A stretch of DNA of 64,000 nucleotides from Halictus rubicundus (taxonomy: Eukaryota; Arthropoda; Insecta; Hymenoptera; Halictidae), in NCBI RefSeq assembly GCF_050948215.1, contig NC_135156.1, positions 15,313,257 through 15,377,256 on the forward strand, written 5' to 3'. Below are positions 21,114 through 35,486 of this stretch, one piece after another (position 1 is the stretch's first letter; the number at the start of each line of letters is the position of its first letter). Position numbers and translations under genes: made by a program. Below the pieces are notes generated by a model. It had not been told where the DNA came from. It saw only the letters and a program-made list of their open reading frames with translations, and searched no databases.

Positions 21114-24100
21114 CTAAAATCAGATTACGCGTGTTACGCAAGGGAACTTCACAGCATGATCCTTAACGTAAAACTTGGCCTGAATCTTTATCGTCGTGTG
21201 TCTCATGAACAGACTGCGGATTTTATGCGTTTCTGACAAAAATGATCAGCTCTCGATTGCAACAGTGAAAACATTACAATTAAAAAATGCTGTTATATTA
21301 TTTTCAGAGCTGTTTACGGCGGACTAGGATGTATCTTTTTGGAGGGTAGAACTTCCAACCCCTATTCCCAGGGGACTAAGCACCCACCCGAGGAGCTTCC
21401 CTCGCAAACATGACGTGAACGCCGGGGGTTCAAAAACTGGAGGGCCTGGCAGAGATCCATTGTTAGCGGGGAAACTGGCTCCAGAAATGGCGGAGATTTA
21501 GCGCGGAAACTGGAAGTTTCGCGATTCCAGGGAGATTGCCGAGAAATCTGCGGGTGTCTCGCTTTCATCAGCCGGCTGGTTCGAAGGGCGAAGGGGAAGG
21601 GTGGATCGCAACAGTTCTCCTCCGGATTCGGGGGGAGCATTATCAGAAGTTACCGGAGCGAAAACGCGGAGTCGGCGGGTGTAGCCTTGTACACACCTAA
21701 TTCGAAACCGCGGCTGTCTACCGGAGACAAACGAGACACTCGCAGTCCGAGGGAGCGGGCAACTTTCTAATTCAATTTGCCAAGTTCCCCGGCCCGTGAT
21801 TCCGTGATCCTGAAGGATCCCCGTTATCTTCCGGTTATCTCCCCGTGTATATGCATTCCCGTGGAGACGGACGCCTCGAGGGAAGCGCGATTTTCTAAGG
21901 CCCGCCCGACCGTGCGCTTTTATTCTCGTCGACCTCCGCGACGCGAACCCGTTGCATGGAAACGCCCCTTGGGCCGTGGCACGCTTGTTCCCAGGGACCC
22001 ACGAATTCGGATGGAAACGCGACTTAAACCTGTCCTGGGAGTCACGTTGTCGGCGTTATGCGCACGCTCGACATAAGCAACGCCCATTTTTTAATCTATT
22101 TTTCAACGAGAAAGTTAACGTAGTTCCGAGATGTACTTCGATTACAAAATGGAAAACGTGAAGGTTCCTTCGACTCGGGAAAAAAGTCGGGCAGCTTAAC
22201 GAAGAAGCTGAGCCACCAACGCGAAGAAGAATCCAAAGAGATACGAATTAAAAAAATTAAAAAAACGATGTAGCGCGCAATTATCGCGGAGGCGAACCGC
22301 CGCGAGTGATTTATGGGGCCGGTCGAAAACCGTAAATCATAAAGCCGCGTTTCCAGTAGAATCTTCCGCGGAAAACAGAGTACCGACGACGACCGAGTTT
22401 GACGTGTGTGGAGCACCCGGTCTAGCTTCGCGGTCTGGTCGCATCTCATGAATATCAACGGCGGCTAGGTGTGCAACGTGACAACGGCCGGCCGACGAAA
22501 AATATTCAGACACTAATTTCCTTCTAATTGGCGGGACAAAATTGGGCCGTGTAGGTGAGCGGGTAGCCCGCTCCTCTCCATCTCTTTCGCGTGCTCGCGC
22601 GGGCGCTGCGCGCGCGTGCAAGCCCGTCGACCGCGATTTTATTAATGCAAATTGCTGCACGCCGCCCGGCCCCAATCCGACGATGCAAAGCAACCTATAC
22701 ATAAATTTCGTTGCGCGTCCCCCCGCGTTGCTTCTTCTTTCTTTTCCCTTCTGCTCTCTTTTTACGCCCGCGGAAACTCGACCTCCCGGAGCACTCGATA
22801 ATCGGAAATTTACACCCGTGTTCGATCGTCGAGCCACTCTGTCCGCCGAGTTATTACATGCAAATTAAAAAACGTGACAACTGCGCGACCCCTAACGACG
22901 TTCACGTATTTTACATTCTACCGTATTGTAATTAACCGAGCAAAATCGAATCGATCGATGGGCACGAGACGGCTCTCTGTTCCGAGGGCCACAAGACCAC
23001 GCCCACTCAGCACGTTTTCCACGAAGGGCGTGGCGATTGCGGAACCCTTAACGATGCGCGAGTCTTTCAAATCCTATCGTATTGTAATTAACCAAGCAAA
23101 TTCGAATCGATTGATGGGCACGAGCTAGAGGCGGCTCTCCGTGGGCCACTGGGCGGGCTCCGGCGATTCCGAGGGAGCCACAATACCACGCCCATTCAAA
23201 AAGTTCTGTAATTCCCGACGACAGCAAAACACGTGACGACTGTACGATCTTTGACGACGTCCGAGTCCTTTATAATTTGATCGCGTTAGAATTAACGAAG
23301 CAAAATCGACTCGATCAACAGGTGCGAACTGGAGATTGCTCCGTGGGGGAGTGGCCTCGCTCCGGCGTTTCCGGGAGCCACGAAACCACGCCCAGGATGT
23401 ACTATAACATCCTACAGAGCGAAACAAATCGACGAAGTTGCAAATAAAAAGGGGGGCAACTGCAGAACTGCAGACTGAATTTTTATATCAGTGTTGTAAA
23501 ATTAGTAAATTTATTATAAATTAAACAATTTAGTAAAATAAGCTCATAAACTCCGGGAATATGTTTGTTCTACGTCTTCGAACAGCAACGTGCACAAAAT
23601 GGCGGTAGCGAACGTGCTAGAATAGGCCGGTATAAATGAAACATAATTTGTCGATTGAAAGTGTAACGCAAAAACGGTCGAGATGTTATCCTACGGTCTT
23701 TTAATCGTATTTCTGAGTAGCGTGCGAGGGTTAAACGGTCCTGCGATTCGCGTGGCATTTAAAACAGAGAAGAATAGTTCGCTATCAGGAGAGCAAGGGG
23801 AACTTAATAACGCCATTAGCGAGAGCTTCCCACGAGGGAGGGAGGGGGGGGGGGGGAGAAGAGCGGTGGAAGGCAAGTGGCAAGCTCTCGTTTAATTAAA
23901 GCTGAGACTTACAGTTCTGGTTCAGATGGGAGAGCTCGAGCGCCGTGCACTTGTATCGATGCCTGGTCTCCAGGGTGGGTATCACTATACCGATGACCAG
24001 GCTGGAGTCCTTCTCGTGGTAGCAGACCAGAGCGTCGCATTCCTTCCCGTCTGCAATTCATGTTCGTGACCATGTTTGAGTACGTGGCCGGCTCTCCTGC

Positions 24101-27100
24101 CGTACACACCGAGAACACGTTGTTTCGCAATCAGAAGGTGTACAACCGGCGTGTGTCTCCGAGCGATTCGTTTCCGGCTAGCTCGTCGCAACACCGACGG
24201 AAGTCCTTCCGACTGGACGTGTCCTCGGAGCCCGATACCTTTCGCGAAAACGTGCGATCGAACCCGCCAAGTATTCGCGACGATATCGTACGAATAAACT
24301 CTTTACTCTCTTTCTCTCTCTCTCCCTTTGTTTTGGATAATTAGCTTTTTTCTCAAAATGGCGGACACAACGTACGAATCTTGCGACGCCAGATGATCGG
24401 TGAAACGAACTTCAATCAACACTAGCCTGATGGTTCAATAGGAATTGAGAAGGTTCAATTTAGTTTTTGGAACGCAAAGTTTTTTTTCTGTACTAACTAA
24501 CTGTAAGACTGACGATTTTAACCCTTAGCACTCGAATGGCGTCTCTCAGGCGCCGCTAAAAATTTCTATACCGTTTCTCACAATATTGAATATATCATAT
24601 GCATACAATTGAAAAATCATACGGAATGGAAATACTCTGGGACACACTGCAAGATGGCGGAACGTTCTCGAATAGAATCCACAATATTGCGCTCCATTGT
24701 CATTCAAGGAAGTGCGCCTTATATACCTTGTTATTCAAGCACATATTACTACAGCGAACTCTGACCAAATTCGATGTTCTCATTGCTATAGAGGATTCCA
24801 AGTACACTGTACGTATAGTATACTAGTCGCTATTAGCGCCCGATAGTTCCAGCGTGAACAAGATAATAGAATTTCGATGTCCGATCAGTTTTGGGGGGTG
24901 ATAAAACTTATTTATTCAAGAGTTCGGGATTTCGATGTTTGTTTAACAGCCAAGTTTCAGCTGCGGGCCACATTACAATGGTCCGAATGCTTCCTAAGGG
25001 TAGTTTGGCGGGTCCCTGGAAGGGGTCTTAACGATACAGGAGTTTTCATTTTCGCGGAAGCGAAGGGAGCACAGTTCCCAGAGTTTGAGCGGGGTTTCGG
25101 GAACAGCTGGGACAATATAATTGGTCGTGAAACTACTTCGGTCGGTTCAACGATTACGGAAACGGAGGGGCGAAGGAGGAAGAGGCTAGCCGGTGACAAG
25201 GGAAAAAGATCCGAGATAAGAGCGCCCGATAAGAGCGGCCTCTGACTGCAAACAATCGGGCGAGGGAGCTTCCTATTTACGGAAAAGGGGGGCCTTCGTG
25301 ACGATAAAGAAAAAGAAGAAAGAAACCGGGGGGAAAAACCCTGAGGTGTTTGCTCGCTAGGCCTTCGTTCCTGCTGCTCGCGGCCATGCTCGCGACATAG
25401 TGAACGAAAGCCTCCAGCTCGTTCAAATTATTGGAAAAATAAATAAATGTCTCCGCAGCTCCTGTGTTCCGCAATTAACGCGGACCATTTTTATTTTTAC
25501 ATTTATATCCGCAGTGAGATTGTTATGCAATTATTTGTGCTCTCCGGATGTTTTCGAAAACTGATATTTGGAAATACTTAAACTGTCTTATATTGCCGGG
25601 CGTTTAACACTAGGTTTACGGAGCACTAAAACTGACTATTTTACATTACTTTGTAAAGATAACAAGAAAACCTGCTGCCCAAATTTGTAGCCATTTTTTT
25701 AAATAACATATACCCAAAGAAATAAATTTGTTGAATAAAAGTGACTATTTTACATTACTTTCTAAAGATAACAAGAAAATGTGCTGCCCAAATTTGTAGC
25801 CATTTTTTAAATAACATATACCCAAAGAAATAAATTTGTTGAATAAAAGTGACTATTTTACATTACTTTGTAAAGATAACAAGAAAACCTGCTGCTCAAA
25901 TTTTTAGCCATTTTTTTAAATAACATATACCCAAAGAAATAAATTTGTTGAATAAAAGTGACTATTTTACATTACTTTGTAAAGATAACAAGAAAACGTG
26001 CTGCCCAAATTTTTAGCCACTTTTTTAAATAACATATACCCAAAGAAATAAATTTGTTGAATACAAGTGACTATTTTACATTACTTTGTAAAAATAACAA
26101 GAAAACGTGCTGCCCAAATTTTTAGCCATTTTTTTAAATAACATATACGCAGAGAAATAAATTTGTTGAATAATTCCTCATGGATGTATCTTCAGAATAA
26201 TAATAATTGTAAATTAAAAATACTGGAACCCGCCATTTTGACGGGTCCCGTGAACCTAGTGTTAATCCTGAGGGAACGAGCGACGGTAAATAATTTTATG
26301 AAATGTTTCTAGACGAAAGAGGGGTCGTGCTGCTCGAATGTTACGCATGCAGTGACGTCATATGCGACCGACGTTGCACTGAAAATGTTCAATTAACGTG
26401 CAAACACGTACAGCGCGTTACTGTTTTGTGGAGCAAAGGGACAGTGAATAATTTTCGAGAACTTTTTCCGGAGAAGAGGAGCAGCAGAGCTGCCTCGACA
26501 TTTCGAATTCTGCGGTTCGAGGTGGCAGCCTGCGGTGCATTCTGGGGTTAAACGATACACGGGAGTGCATTCCCGCGGATTCCGTGCACAGTGGGGCCCC
26601 CGTAGTGAAAGTGGCCGATTGTTTATGGAACGATTCCTCGCCGCCGGCACGAATAAGGAGAGTCAGTCACGAGCAGAAACGAACGATAATCCTTTCGAGA
26701 GTTGTATAGGCCATTATTGCGCCGCCTTTTTCCACGGAATCCTCCGGCTCTTGTCCCCCCTCCCCCCTCTATAAACTGGCCCCCTCTGAATTAGAAACTT
26801 CCCCCGGATTCTCGGTACGAAGTTTGCGATTCTATCTTTGCAAGTCTACCGCGATTTTATTATTAATTTTTTTCAACTTGGCTCTCGATACGCGCCCGTA
26901 GAACGGAATATGAAATCTTCCGGGTTACGCCCTGCCCGTATCTGTACCGTGTAATCATCGTAACGTGACTGGCGAGCTGCATTACTGTCTTTGATTAAAT
27001 GCTCTCGGTTACCGCTGCCCGTGCCCGGTTATTTTCCAGATTTTCATGGAGTTACGGGTTTACGTGGTTCACGGTACACACGACGAGCTTGTTACGCTCT

Positions 27101-30100
27101 TTGTAATATTTTTCTGTAGCGTGGATTTTTCTTTCTTTCTTTCTTTTTTTTCAATCACGGAGCATTGTATCTAATGCTTTTAATCGGTTTAGCAAATGCT
27201 TTTACGGTTTGAGCATCGAGCCAGTGGGTAGGTAGATTGTTTGCGCAATTTGTTTCACGTTTCAAGTCACTCTCCCGTATAGTTTCGTTCATCACGGAAG
27301 ATTTAAACGTTTTTAACCCTTAGCACTCGAATGGCGACTGTAAGGCGCCGCTAAAAATTGTAGTGTCGTTATTCAAAATATTTTTCACATTATCAAGTTT
27401 GTTTGTCTTTCATAAATTAGTAAACACTTCGGTATTCGTACGAGTAAATTGCACCATTTTCGTATGTACAACGTGAAACCAAATATATAGAATTTTTTTG
27501 TCAAATGAAAATAAAAATATATTAACCCTTTGCACTCGGCGCTATTTTCATTCTAAAACTAAATTTTTCTTCCGTCTTGGAATATTTTCATTTTATTCGT
27601 ACGAAACTGATCCGATTACGACATATAATATTTAAATGTTTAGTAATCTATCGAATAGAAATTTTGTAATGTAACAAATATTTTGTAATATTTTTTGCAA
27701 TTTCTTTGAAATAATGCCACAATAATTTCTAGTGGTGCTTCAGAGCCACCACTCGAGTGCGAAGGGTTAAATTTTGGAGTTAAAATAGCTTCGAGTGCAA
27801 AGGGTTAATCGTTTCATATTTTTTGGAACGGTTTCGAGTGTGAATTGCATTTTCTTTGCAACTTGTTTTATATTTTAAGCATTCGTTTGTCTGAACCGGT
27901 TTTGTTAATCGTGGTATCTGACTGTTTTTAATCATTTCAGTTTTGTAAACGCTTCTATGGGTAGAGGAATTGAGCGTGGTTGCAGTGTTCGAGCGTTTTT
28001 GTTTTGTGTCTCCAGTAATTTTTTCCAGGCTCGGTTTTGCTTTTTGAATCGAGAACGATTGTACCGATGTCTTTCTAAAGACGATCTTCCACGCGGCTTA
28101 CCGCGAGATACGAGAAAGAAAGAATCACCGCGCGAATTTATTCAGCGGCCCAATAAATCTCGGCCATCAGATTAGATAAATCGGCGACGCTCGTTAACCG
28201 CGTGATACATCTGTATTTATAATTAGAACGGCCCGTGTTATCGTTACTGTCGACGATTGCTCCGCGCACGTGCGCGATCCGTCGAACCACGTGCGATCGC
28301 AAAAATTCGGATTAAAATCACAGTTCTTATCTACGAATGACTATTACAAATTTATCGGCACATCTCGACAACCAAATTCATTTTTCGAGCCGCTTGTTGA
28401 TCAAGAGGCACTCGTTATCGATCCTAATCTACATGGTAATCCACATGGTAATCGCAAGATTCGAACAAAGCAATCGCTGTTGTTGCGGAAGCTTGAGTGC
28501 AATTTTCATCTCGAACGGATAGAAATTTCTCTGCAGGGGAAATTTTCGCGGAAAACGCGTGTTTCGCGATTACGGCGTTCCGGTGTGAAAAGGGGGAATA
28601 GCGGGGGAGCGGGACGAAGAGAGAAAAGGGGTATTTTGCGTTTGGATCACGAAGGAAAACGCGGTAGGATCGCGAACAATGCCCGGCAAATGAGAATAAA
28701 AGGAGAATCGAATTCCTGGCAGGAATAATCGTATGCAAAGGCTCCTCCCACGTCCGAGCACGCGTCCGCATATTAAACTGGCCCGCGACGCGACGGGCGA
28801 AAAATCGCAATAAATCCCGGTGGCGATCGATCATCGATCCTCCTCGATCCTCGCCGCGGTAACAAATCCCCGGACGGAGAGATAAAATGGTTCGTTCTAC
28901 ACTGTTTTCGGTGTCCGGCTCGCGGTCTGCTGGAAACAAACTAATTTCGTGCTGGGAAATCGAACATGGGAATGGAAGCAACCAGAGAGGCCAGGCGATC
29001 TACGCGCGATCGATGCAGCAACGATCCTCGAGTCTCGATCCGAGAGGAGGATCGCCGCGGAGTTCCTCGATGGTTTTCAGCAGCGCTATCGATTTTTCTT
29101 CGTTTTTTCTTTTTTTTTTTTTTCTTTTCACACAGATCTGTCTGTTTCCCTTTTATTCTCTTTCTCGTTCGTTCCCTTTCGCGCTCGACGATTGGAAATT
29201 ATTGACAGGCACTGGTACTTTTCCGTTTTCGATTAACTCGGTACGCTAATTTTGAATCACTGTTTGCAGCCGGGAGAGTGCGCGCTGTCGGTCTGTGCGC
29301 GTTTGCGGAGGTATGAAAATTAAAAGAAGCGAGTTTGCGTTTCGGAGAGAGACAGAGAGACAATTGAAGGGGGAAGGTGTTATGAGAATTTGAAGAACGG
29401 AGGCATGGTTAGGGGTTTCTTTTGCTAGGTGTCGAGGGGTGTGAACATTTATTGTTTAGCTCTTATCGAAAGAACTGAGCAATAACGCTAAATACGCTAA
29501 ATAAGCACAGATTTACTGTGGGACGTGTTCTCGTGATTTCTGAAAATTCGTAGAGCTTCTCAAATTCACAGGACGTATTCGCTTATTCTAACAATGTCTA
29601 ATTCGTAGCTAAGGACTCTTTAGACAATTTTTTAAAGGCAGAACGAATTTTAATACTGAAACTATCATCCTCGGATTTGGTTAGTCTCGCAGAAGTCTGT
29701 CTGAACGTGAAAGTAGGAGAACTAAAAGGAAATGGGCTTGCAATTAGAAAATTAGAGAATTGAATAATCGAAGATTCGAAGAATATAGACTTTGATAAAG
29801 AGCCCGGGTTTTTTCTAGCCTTCGCGTTGTTCAGAACCTTTGATAAAATCGCTGATTAAGGTCAACAAAACTGTGCTTGGACTTTGATCCGGATTACGAC
29901 TAACAAGAAATAGAATTATCTCGATTAGACACACTTTTAAGATAGCAAATTTTATTGCGGGAATTGGGAATTTTAACCTTCGGACCTAGCACGTGTTGTA
30001 AGAGTTTCTCGGGTTCGAAAAATTCGGTAACAATTTGCATGAATATTTTTGGGTGCTCCATGTCCACGGTACACGTCCGCGTTCGGATGCTAAAGAACCA

Positions 30101-30353
30101 GCGCGGTCTAATACGTTGAAAATCAAAAGAGTGCAATCAAAAATTCAGTATCAGCTTCAAACACGGTGTCCGCAAAGTCTGCGTGCCATCAACAGTACAA
30201 GATCGTGCCACCATTTCGAGCAAATAGGCCTCGAACCACGTTGTACAATTAACTATTTACTATTCGACCGGCAGACTAGACTTTGCCTAGCGAACCAGTC
30301 CGCGCGTACAACTGGAGCGTTCCGCGTTCGGCAAGCGGAAAAAGGAGAGAAAT

Positions 30354-30392
<39 letters not shown>

Positions 30393-32599
30393 CGGGATCG
30401 ATTCGAGCGTGGCAGCGAAGTATAAAAATGCCGGAATCGTTGCGACCGGCGACGATAAATCGTGTGCGGCTGCGGCTCGCGACTTACACGTGTAACCCGC
30501 AGCCTGTTACAGAGGTCCTGCCGGTACACAGGTATCTATCTGCAGGTATCTCCAGGTATCTGTCTCTCGTTTCATCTCGTCTCGTTTTGTCCCGTTCTCG
30601 CGGACCAGATTCTCGTCGACGGGGGTTACACACGTCGACGACGTTCTCGCGGTCTCCACTGATTCCCCCCACCACCTCACCCCGTATACGGAAAGTAGAA
30701 AATTACCGCGATTACGCTGCTTCCCAGAACCACCGCCACGACGTCTCCTATTAACGTTTCTCGGGAGATCGTTTTCTCTTTGTTAGCCGGCTGAAAGTTC
30801 TCGCAAACGTGCGACAGACTTGGGGAACGCGCTTCTCAAATCGTCCGACCACGAAACATTTTTTCCTGCGGTTTTAGCCGGTAGCCATGGCCCCCCACTG
30901 ATTTTTTATTCTGAAATTGTGGGATCAAGGAAAATTAAAAATTTTTACGGCGTTTTTTTAAATTGTCGGAATATAGGAAATTTAATTCTGGAAGGGCAGT
31001 CCTTGAGTCGCAGCATGATAGGCTAAGGGAGGCTCGGTGTAAAATGACGGGAAAATACGGTTACCTTTGTGACAATTAATTTTATAAAATTTGTATAGCG
31101 TTATTTACACTTCGGAGATTTCTGCTAAATTTTTATTTTGGTTTGACAAAGATATTTTCGACACTGGAGTTACGAGTAATGGGAAGGGGCATGGGGACGC
31201 GCGGTATTCTGAAATTGTGGGATCAAGGAAAATTGAAAATTTTTGCGGCGTTTTTAGCCGGCGGCGATGGCCCCCACTGTTTTTTTAAATTGTTGGAATA
31301 TAGGAAATATAATCCCGCAAAGGCGAAAAATTTTATCCTGCGGTTTTAGTCGGCAGCCATGGCCTCCGCTGATTTTTTAAATTGTCGGAATATAGTAAAT
31401 TTAATCCTGGAAAGGGAGTCCTTGAGTCGCAGCATGAAAGGCTAAGGAAGGCTCGGTGTATAATGTCGAGAAAATACAGTTACCTTTGTTCCAATCAATT
31501 TTATGAAATTGTATATCGTTATTCACACTTCGCAGATTTCTACTAAATTTTTATTTTGGTTTGACAAAGATATTTTTGACACTGGAGTTACGAGTAATGG
31601 GAAGGGGATCGCGAAAAAGGGAAATTTTTTGCTGCGTTTTTAGTCAGAAATTACGGGGAGTCGGTAGTGATGGCTCGCTGTTTTTAAAATTGTCGGTACA
31701 TTGGACAGTTTTGCCTAAATTTTGAGTCGTAGCGTGAAAGGCTAAGGGCTCATTAAGTCTTTCGATCGAAAATGCAGAGAATAGTAGAATTTCTCTTGTT
31801 GCAAAAAATGTTGTAAAATTGTATATCGTCGCTTACACCCCGAAGAGTTTTACTAAATTGTTAATTTTGGTTTGGAAAAGATATTATTAACGCCGGAAGG
31901 CTGAACATGACTTGTTGCTTGGATGTATGGTTTTACAATTATGAAGAACGTACAAGTGCTCTCCCGTTGGAATTTATTCAGGGTATTGATTGACTTATGA
32001 ACACAACAAATAAACGCATGGTTGCATTCAATGTTCGAATTATAATTGGAAGCGTGTGCCAGCGTGTAGTTCATTCATTGGTCACCGCAATTACGTTGTT
32101 CCCATTTAGGGAATGTTTGCAGAAAAACGAACGATTATCCGACATTTCGAAATACTTCGCTACCGAACTTGATGTATTCGTCAACAGTTTAAACCTCTCG
32201 CTAGCGTGTCGCGGGCAAATTTTTCCGCTAATTGGGTTTCGAGTTTGATTGAATTAAATCTCGTAAAATATAGATGTAACCATTAGCTTTACATTGCGCG
32301 CGCGCGCGCGGATTGCAACATCGTGTAGATGGCGGATTTGATGGGCTCATATAGCGTAACAAGCGGAGTTTAACGAAGGATAATAGTCTTCTTATACCGT
32401 TCTTAATCGAATAGGATCTTTAACAGGCAGAAGACCTTTCTATTTGCTTTCCGTTTCCCCTAATTAGCCCGTGAGAACGTGGTCCTGCATAAGCAATCGC
32501 GGCCTGAATAAATAAGATAAGGAACTAATTTGATATTTTTCGAATCGAGATGAGGATTCTAATTACTAGACCGTTCCGGGCTGCGCATTTTGCAACGAG

Positions 32600-32671
<72 letters not shown>

Positions 32672-35453
32672 ATCACTGATAATTTCACGAACAGTTAAAA
32701 ACCACTAAAAACCTGGCAACTACAAATGATTTCTAATCCGATAAGCTTTTCATTGCTTTGAATCGTTAAGACCGAATAAAATAAGTAAGTCTTCTCGTAA
32801 AGTAACTTTCACAAAAATGTACTCGATCAACAGAAAAATGATAATATTTTTTGTTAAACATTCCCTTTAACTTTGAAGACAGTCAGCAAGACAATTTCCT
32901 CCCCTGCCAGGGTAAAATTTACCCTCAAAAATCGAGACGCCCCGTAGCAGTATGACAAAGAATATTCATTCGGAGAGAATCTTTTGAGCCCGTTGTCCGG
33001 CTTAATCCCCCGGCGATCATTCGCGTAGCCGGCCCCTAATCGCTCGGGATCGCGTACGGCAGCGAAACACGCTGGTTTCGTACCGTTTCCGGGGGGGAAA
33101 AAAAATCGAAAACGCGGAAGTCGTTCCGCGCGGCCGGATTAAACGAAGATTAAGCAAACTGGCCATCGGGCACCGCCATCTCCGCCATTTTGTCGGCGTA
33201 CCGAAAGAGGTGCCCCCAGCAGCATACAGTAGCATAGCAGCATAGCAGCGCAGAGTTTCGAATATCGAGCGGCGACGGGGCTGTACGTAAAGCATGCACG
33301 AAATGGGAATTCGATATGTTAATTTCGGCTCGGTTTCGCGAACCGCGCACACGTTCGCCAACCGGGAATGTTAAAAGGTTACCCGAGAGCACCGGCGACG
33401 CCATCTTTGAATATGTCGTTCCGATTTCGCGGATCCGGGAACGGTTTCCCGATTGAAAAATGGCAAAGCGACCCGAGGGCGAGAGGCTCGCTCGAAATTG
33501 GAATCCGATGCGGAAACGCGAGGCCGTCGGTGTAATTCTGCAGACAGTGGTTCTAACGGACGTCTGCCTAATTTCTTTTTTTTTAACAATCTCTCATCGT
33601 CGGGATAGCATTCTAGAATTTTTCACGATTTTTTACTTTATTTTCTCGGGCGAGATTTGCAACGAAAACGGCCCTTTTAGAATGGATCGATGAATAGTCT
33701 CGAAAATGATATTTTTAGGAGTGTTCCGCCATTTTGATTTTGCGCGTCTACGGTAAGACTTGTGTAGTCGAATCTGACCGATAATCTAAATTTTGGTGGA
33801 TACTGCATTCAGAGCTGGAAAATGCAGAATTATTGGTCATTCATTCTAAGGATAGTAGTTTTGATGTTTCTAGGTTGATGGTAAAACTGAATACATCGCG
33901 GGCTTCTAAAATTATAAGGTGTGGTATTTAACGCCAGCGAAAATAGGAAAACTGTCGGTCGTGAGTGTGTTAAGCCATCAACGGCAGCGTCTGAGTCCAT
34001 TTTAACCTAGCTTTTTAAAGGCTTCTTTCTTCTTAGCAACCAGCGGCTAATTTAACACATTACGGACACCTCGGAGAGCGTCTTGCTTTTAATGCTCGAT
34101 TTTATTTTGTAAGGACTCGCAATAGAAACATATTCTTCAGTTCTATGCGATCTCACAACAGTTTCCGCATTATACTAAATTGTACAAGGCGATCTTAATT
34201 AGTCCACTCAAAAATACATATTTTCCCACTGTTCTTGCACAATTTCAAGGTCACTGAAACGATTCACATGGACTCCCAGAGAGCGGACAATCCTAGTAAA
34301 AATTCCACGATCTTTAATTAATTAATTTTCTGGGTTCCTACTCGGTGCCGAAGTAAAATCGCGTGTCCTACAAAAATAGAGACCAACCTCTTTCGTTGGT
34401 CACACCACCAAAAAGCCCCGATATTAAAAAGGAGTAAAAAAAATGTGATATCCAAGGCAAGTTTAAAAAATACTCGAAGTGCGGAATTCTGTATCGCCGA
34501 GTGTTACAGAAAAGTTAGTAAACAGTATGCATACTCGCTTACAACGTGTTGTTCGTGCCAAAGGTGGACCTACTAAATATCAAAGCTTTCAAATTTACCT
34601 GTTCAAGTACTTTTGTGGCATCAGCGAAGTTTATGTTTGTGAGAAATAATTCTATTGTATGCATATTTCACTTGAAACTTGACCTGTATAATTTGGAGAG
34701 TCATTTACAATGTTAACACACTATCGGCGGGAAGAGTATTAATACCTTTTCCACAGACTGGCGCCGATCGGCGGGTCGGGTATTAATACCTTTTACGCAG
34801 AACGTACGCTAAGTGTTATTAAAGCACTTACCAATGCTTGTTTTCTTTTTGTAATGAATATTTTGTTTTGCACAACTCTTTGTAAGCAACCTCCAGGTTG
34901 TTGAGCAACGACGTGACGTGTGGGTCAAGCTCATGGTGTTACACGCCGATAATATTTCCGTAAGTATTGTATAATATACTTGTTATAGTAAATAAAGTAT
35001 TTCATGGCAAGTGTTCAAATACTTTCATGAGTAGCCCTTTTCCAAAGAGTGGTATCAATACAGCGCCTTCAAAAATGTTGTCACAATCTGCACAAAGAAA
35101 CAATTTCCGTCCGGCTAACGACACAAGATTGGGAAGAAGCGCCGGTAAAATTTCGCTTTTATTCAATCTGGCGCAGCAACGTGGCCGGTGAAATCGCCGA
35201 GGAAGGCTCGGGGAATGGCCCCGAACTGCATCCCCTATAAACTTGTCAAAGAGAACCGGTCCCGGAGGGTTAAAAAGTCGCGCGAGCAGCTAAACGGCCG
35301 CGGCTACGAACGCTTCGTGTTCTGCGAAATATCGAGGTCAGGATGAAAGGGGAAAGCAGAGCGAGGCTCGGTGTCCCGCGTAGGCTGAATGTCCGCGAGA
35401 AAGCGGCTCGCGAAAAGGGACCGGTGTCTTTTAATTCGCGTACGACAGAGAGG

Positions 35454-35486
<33 letters not shown>

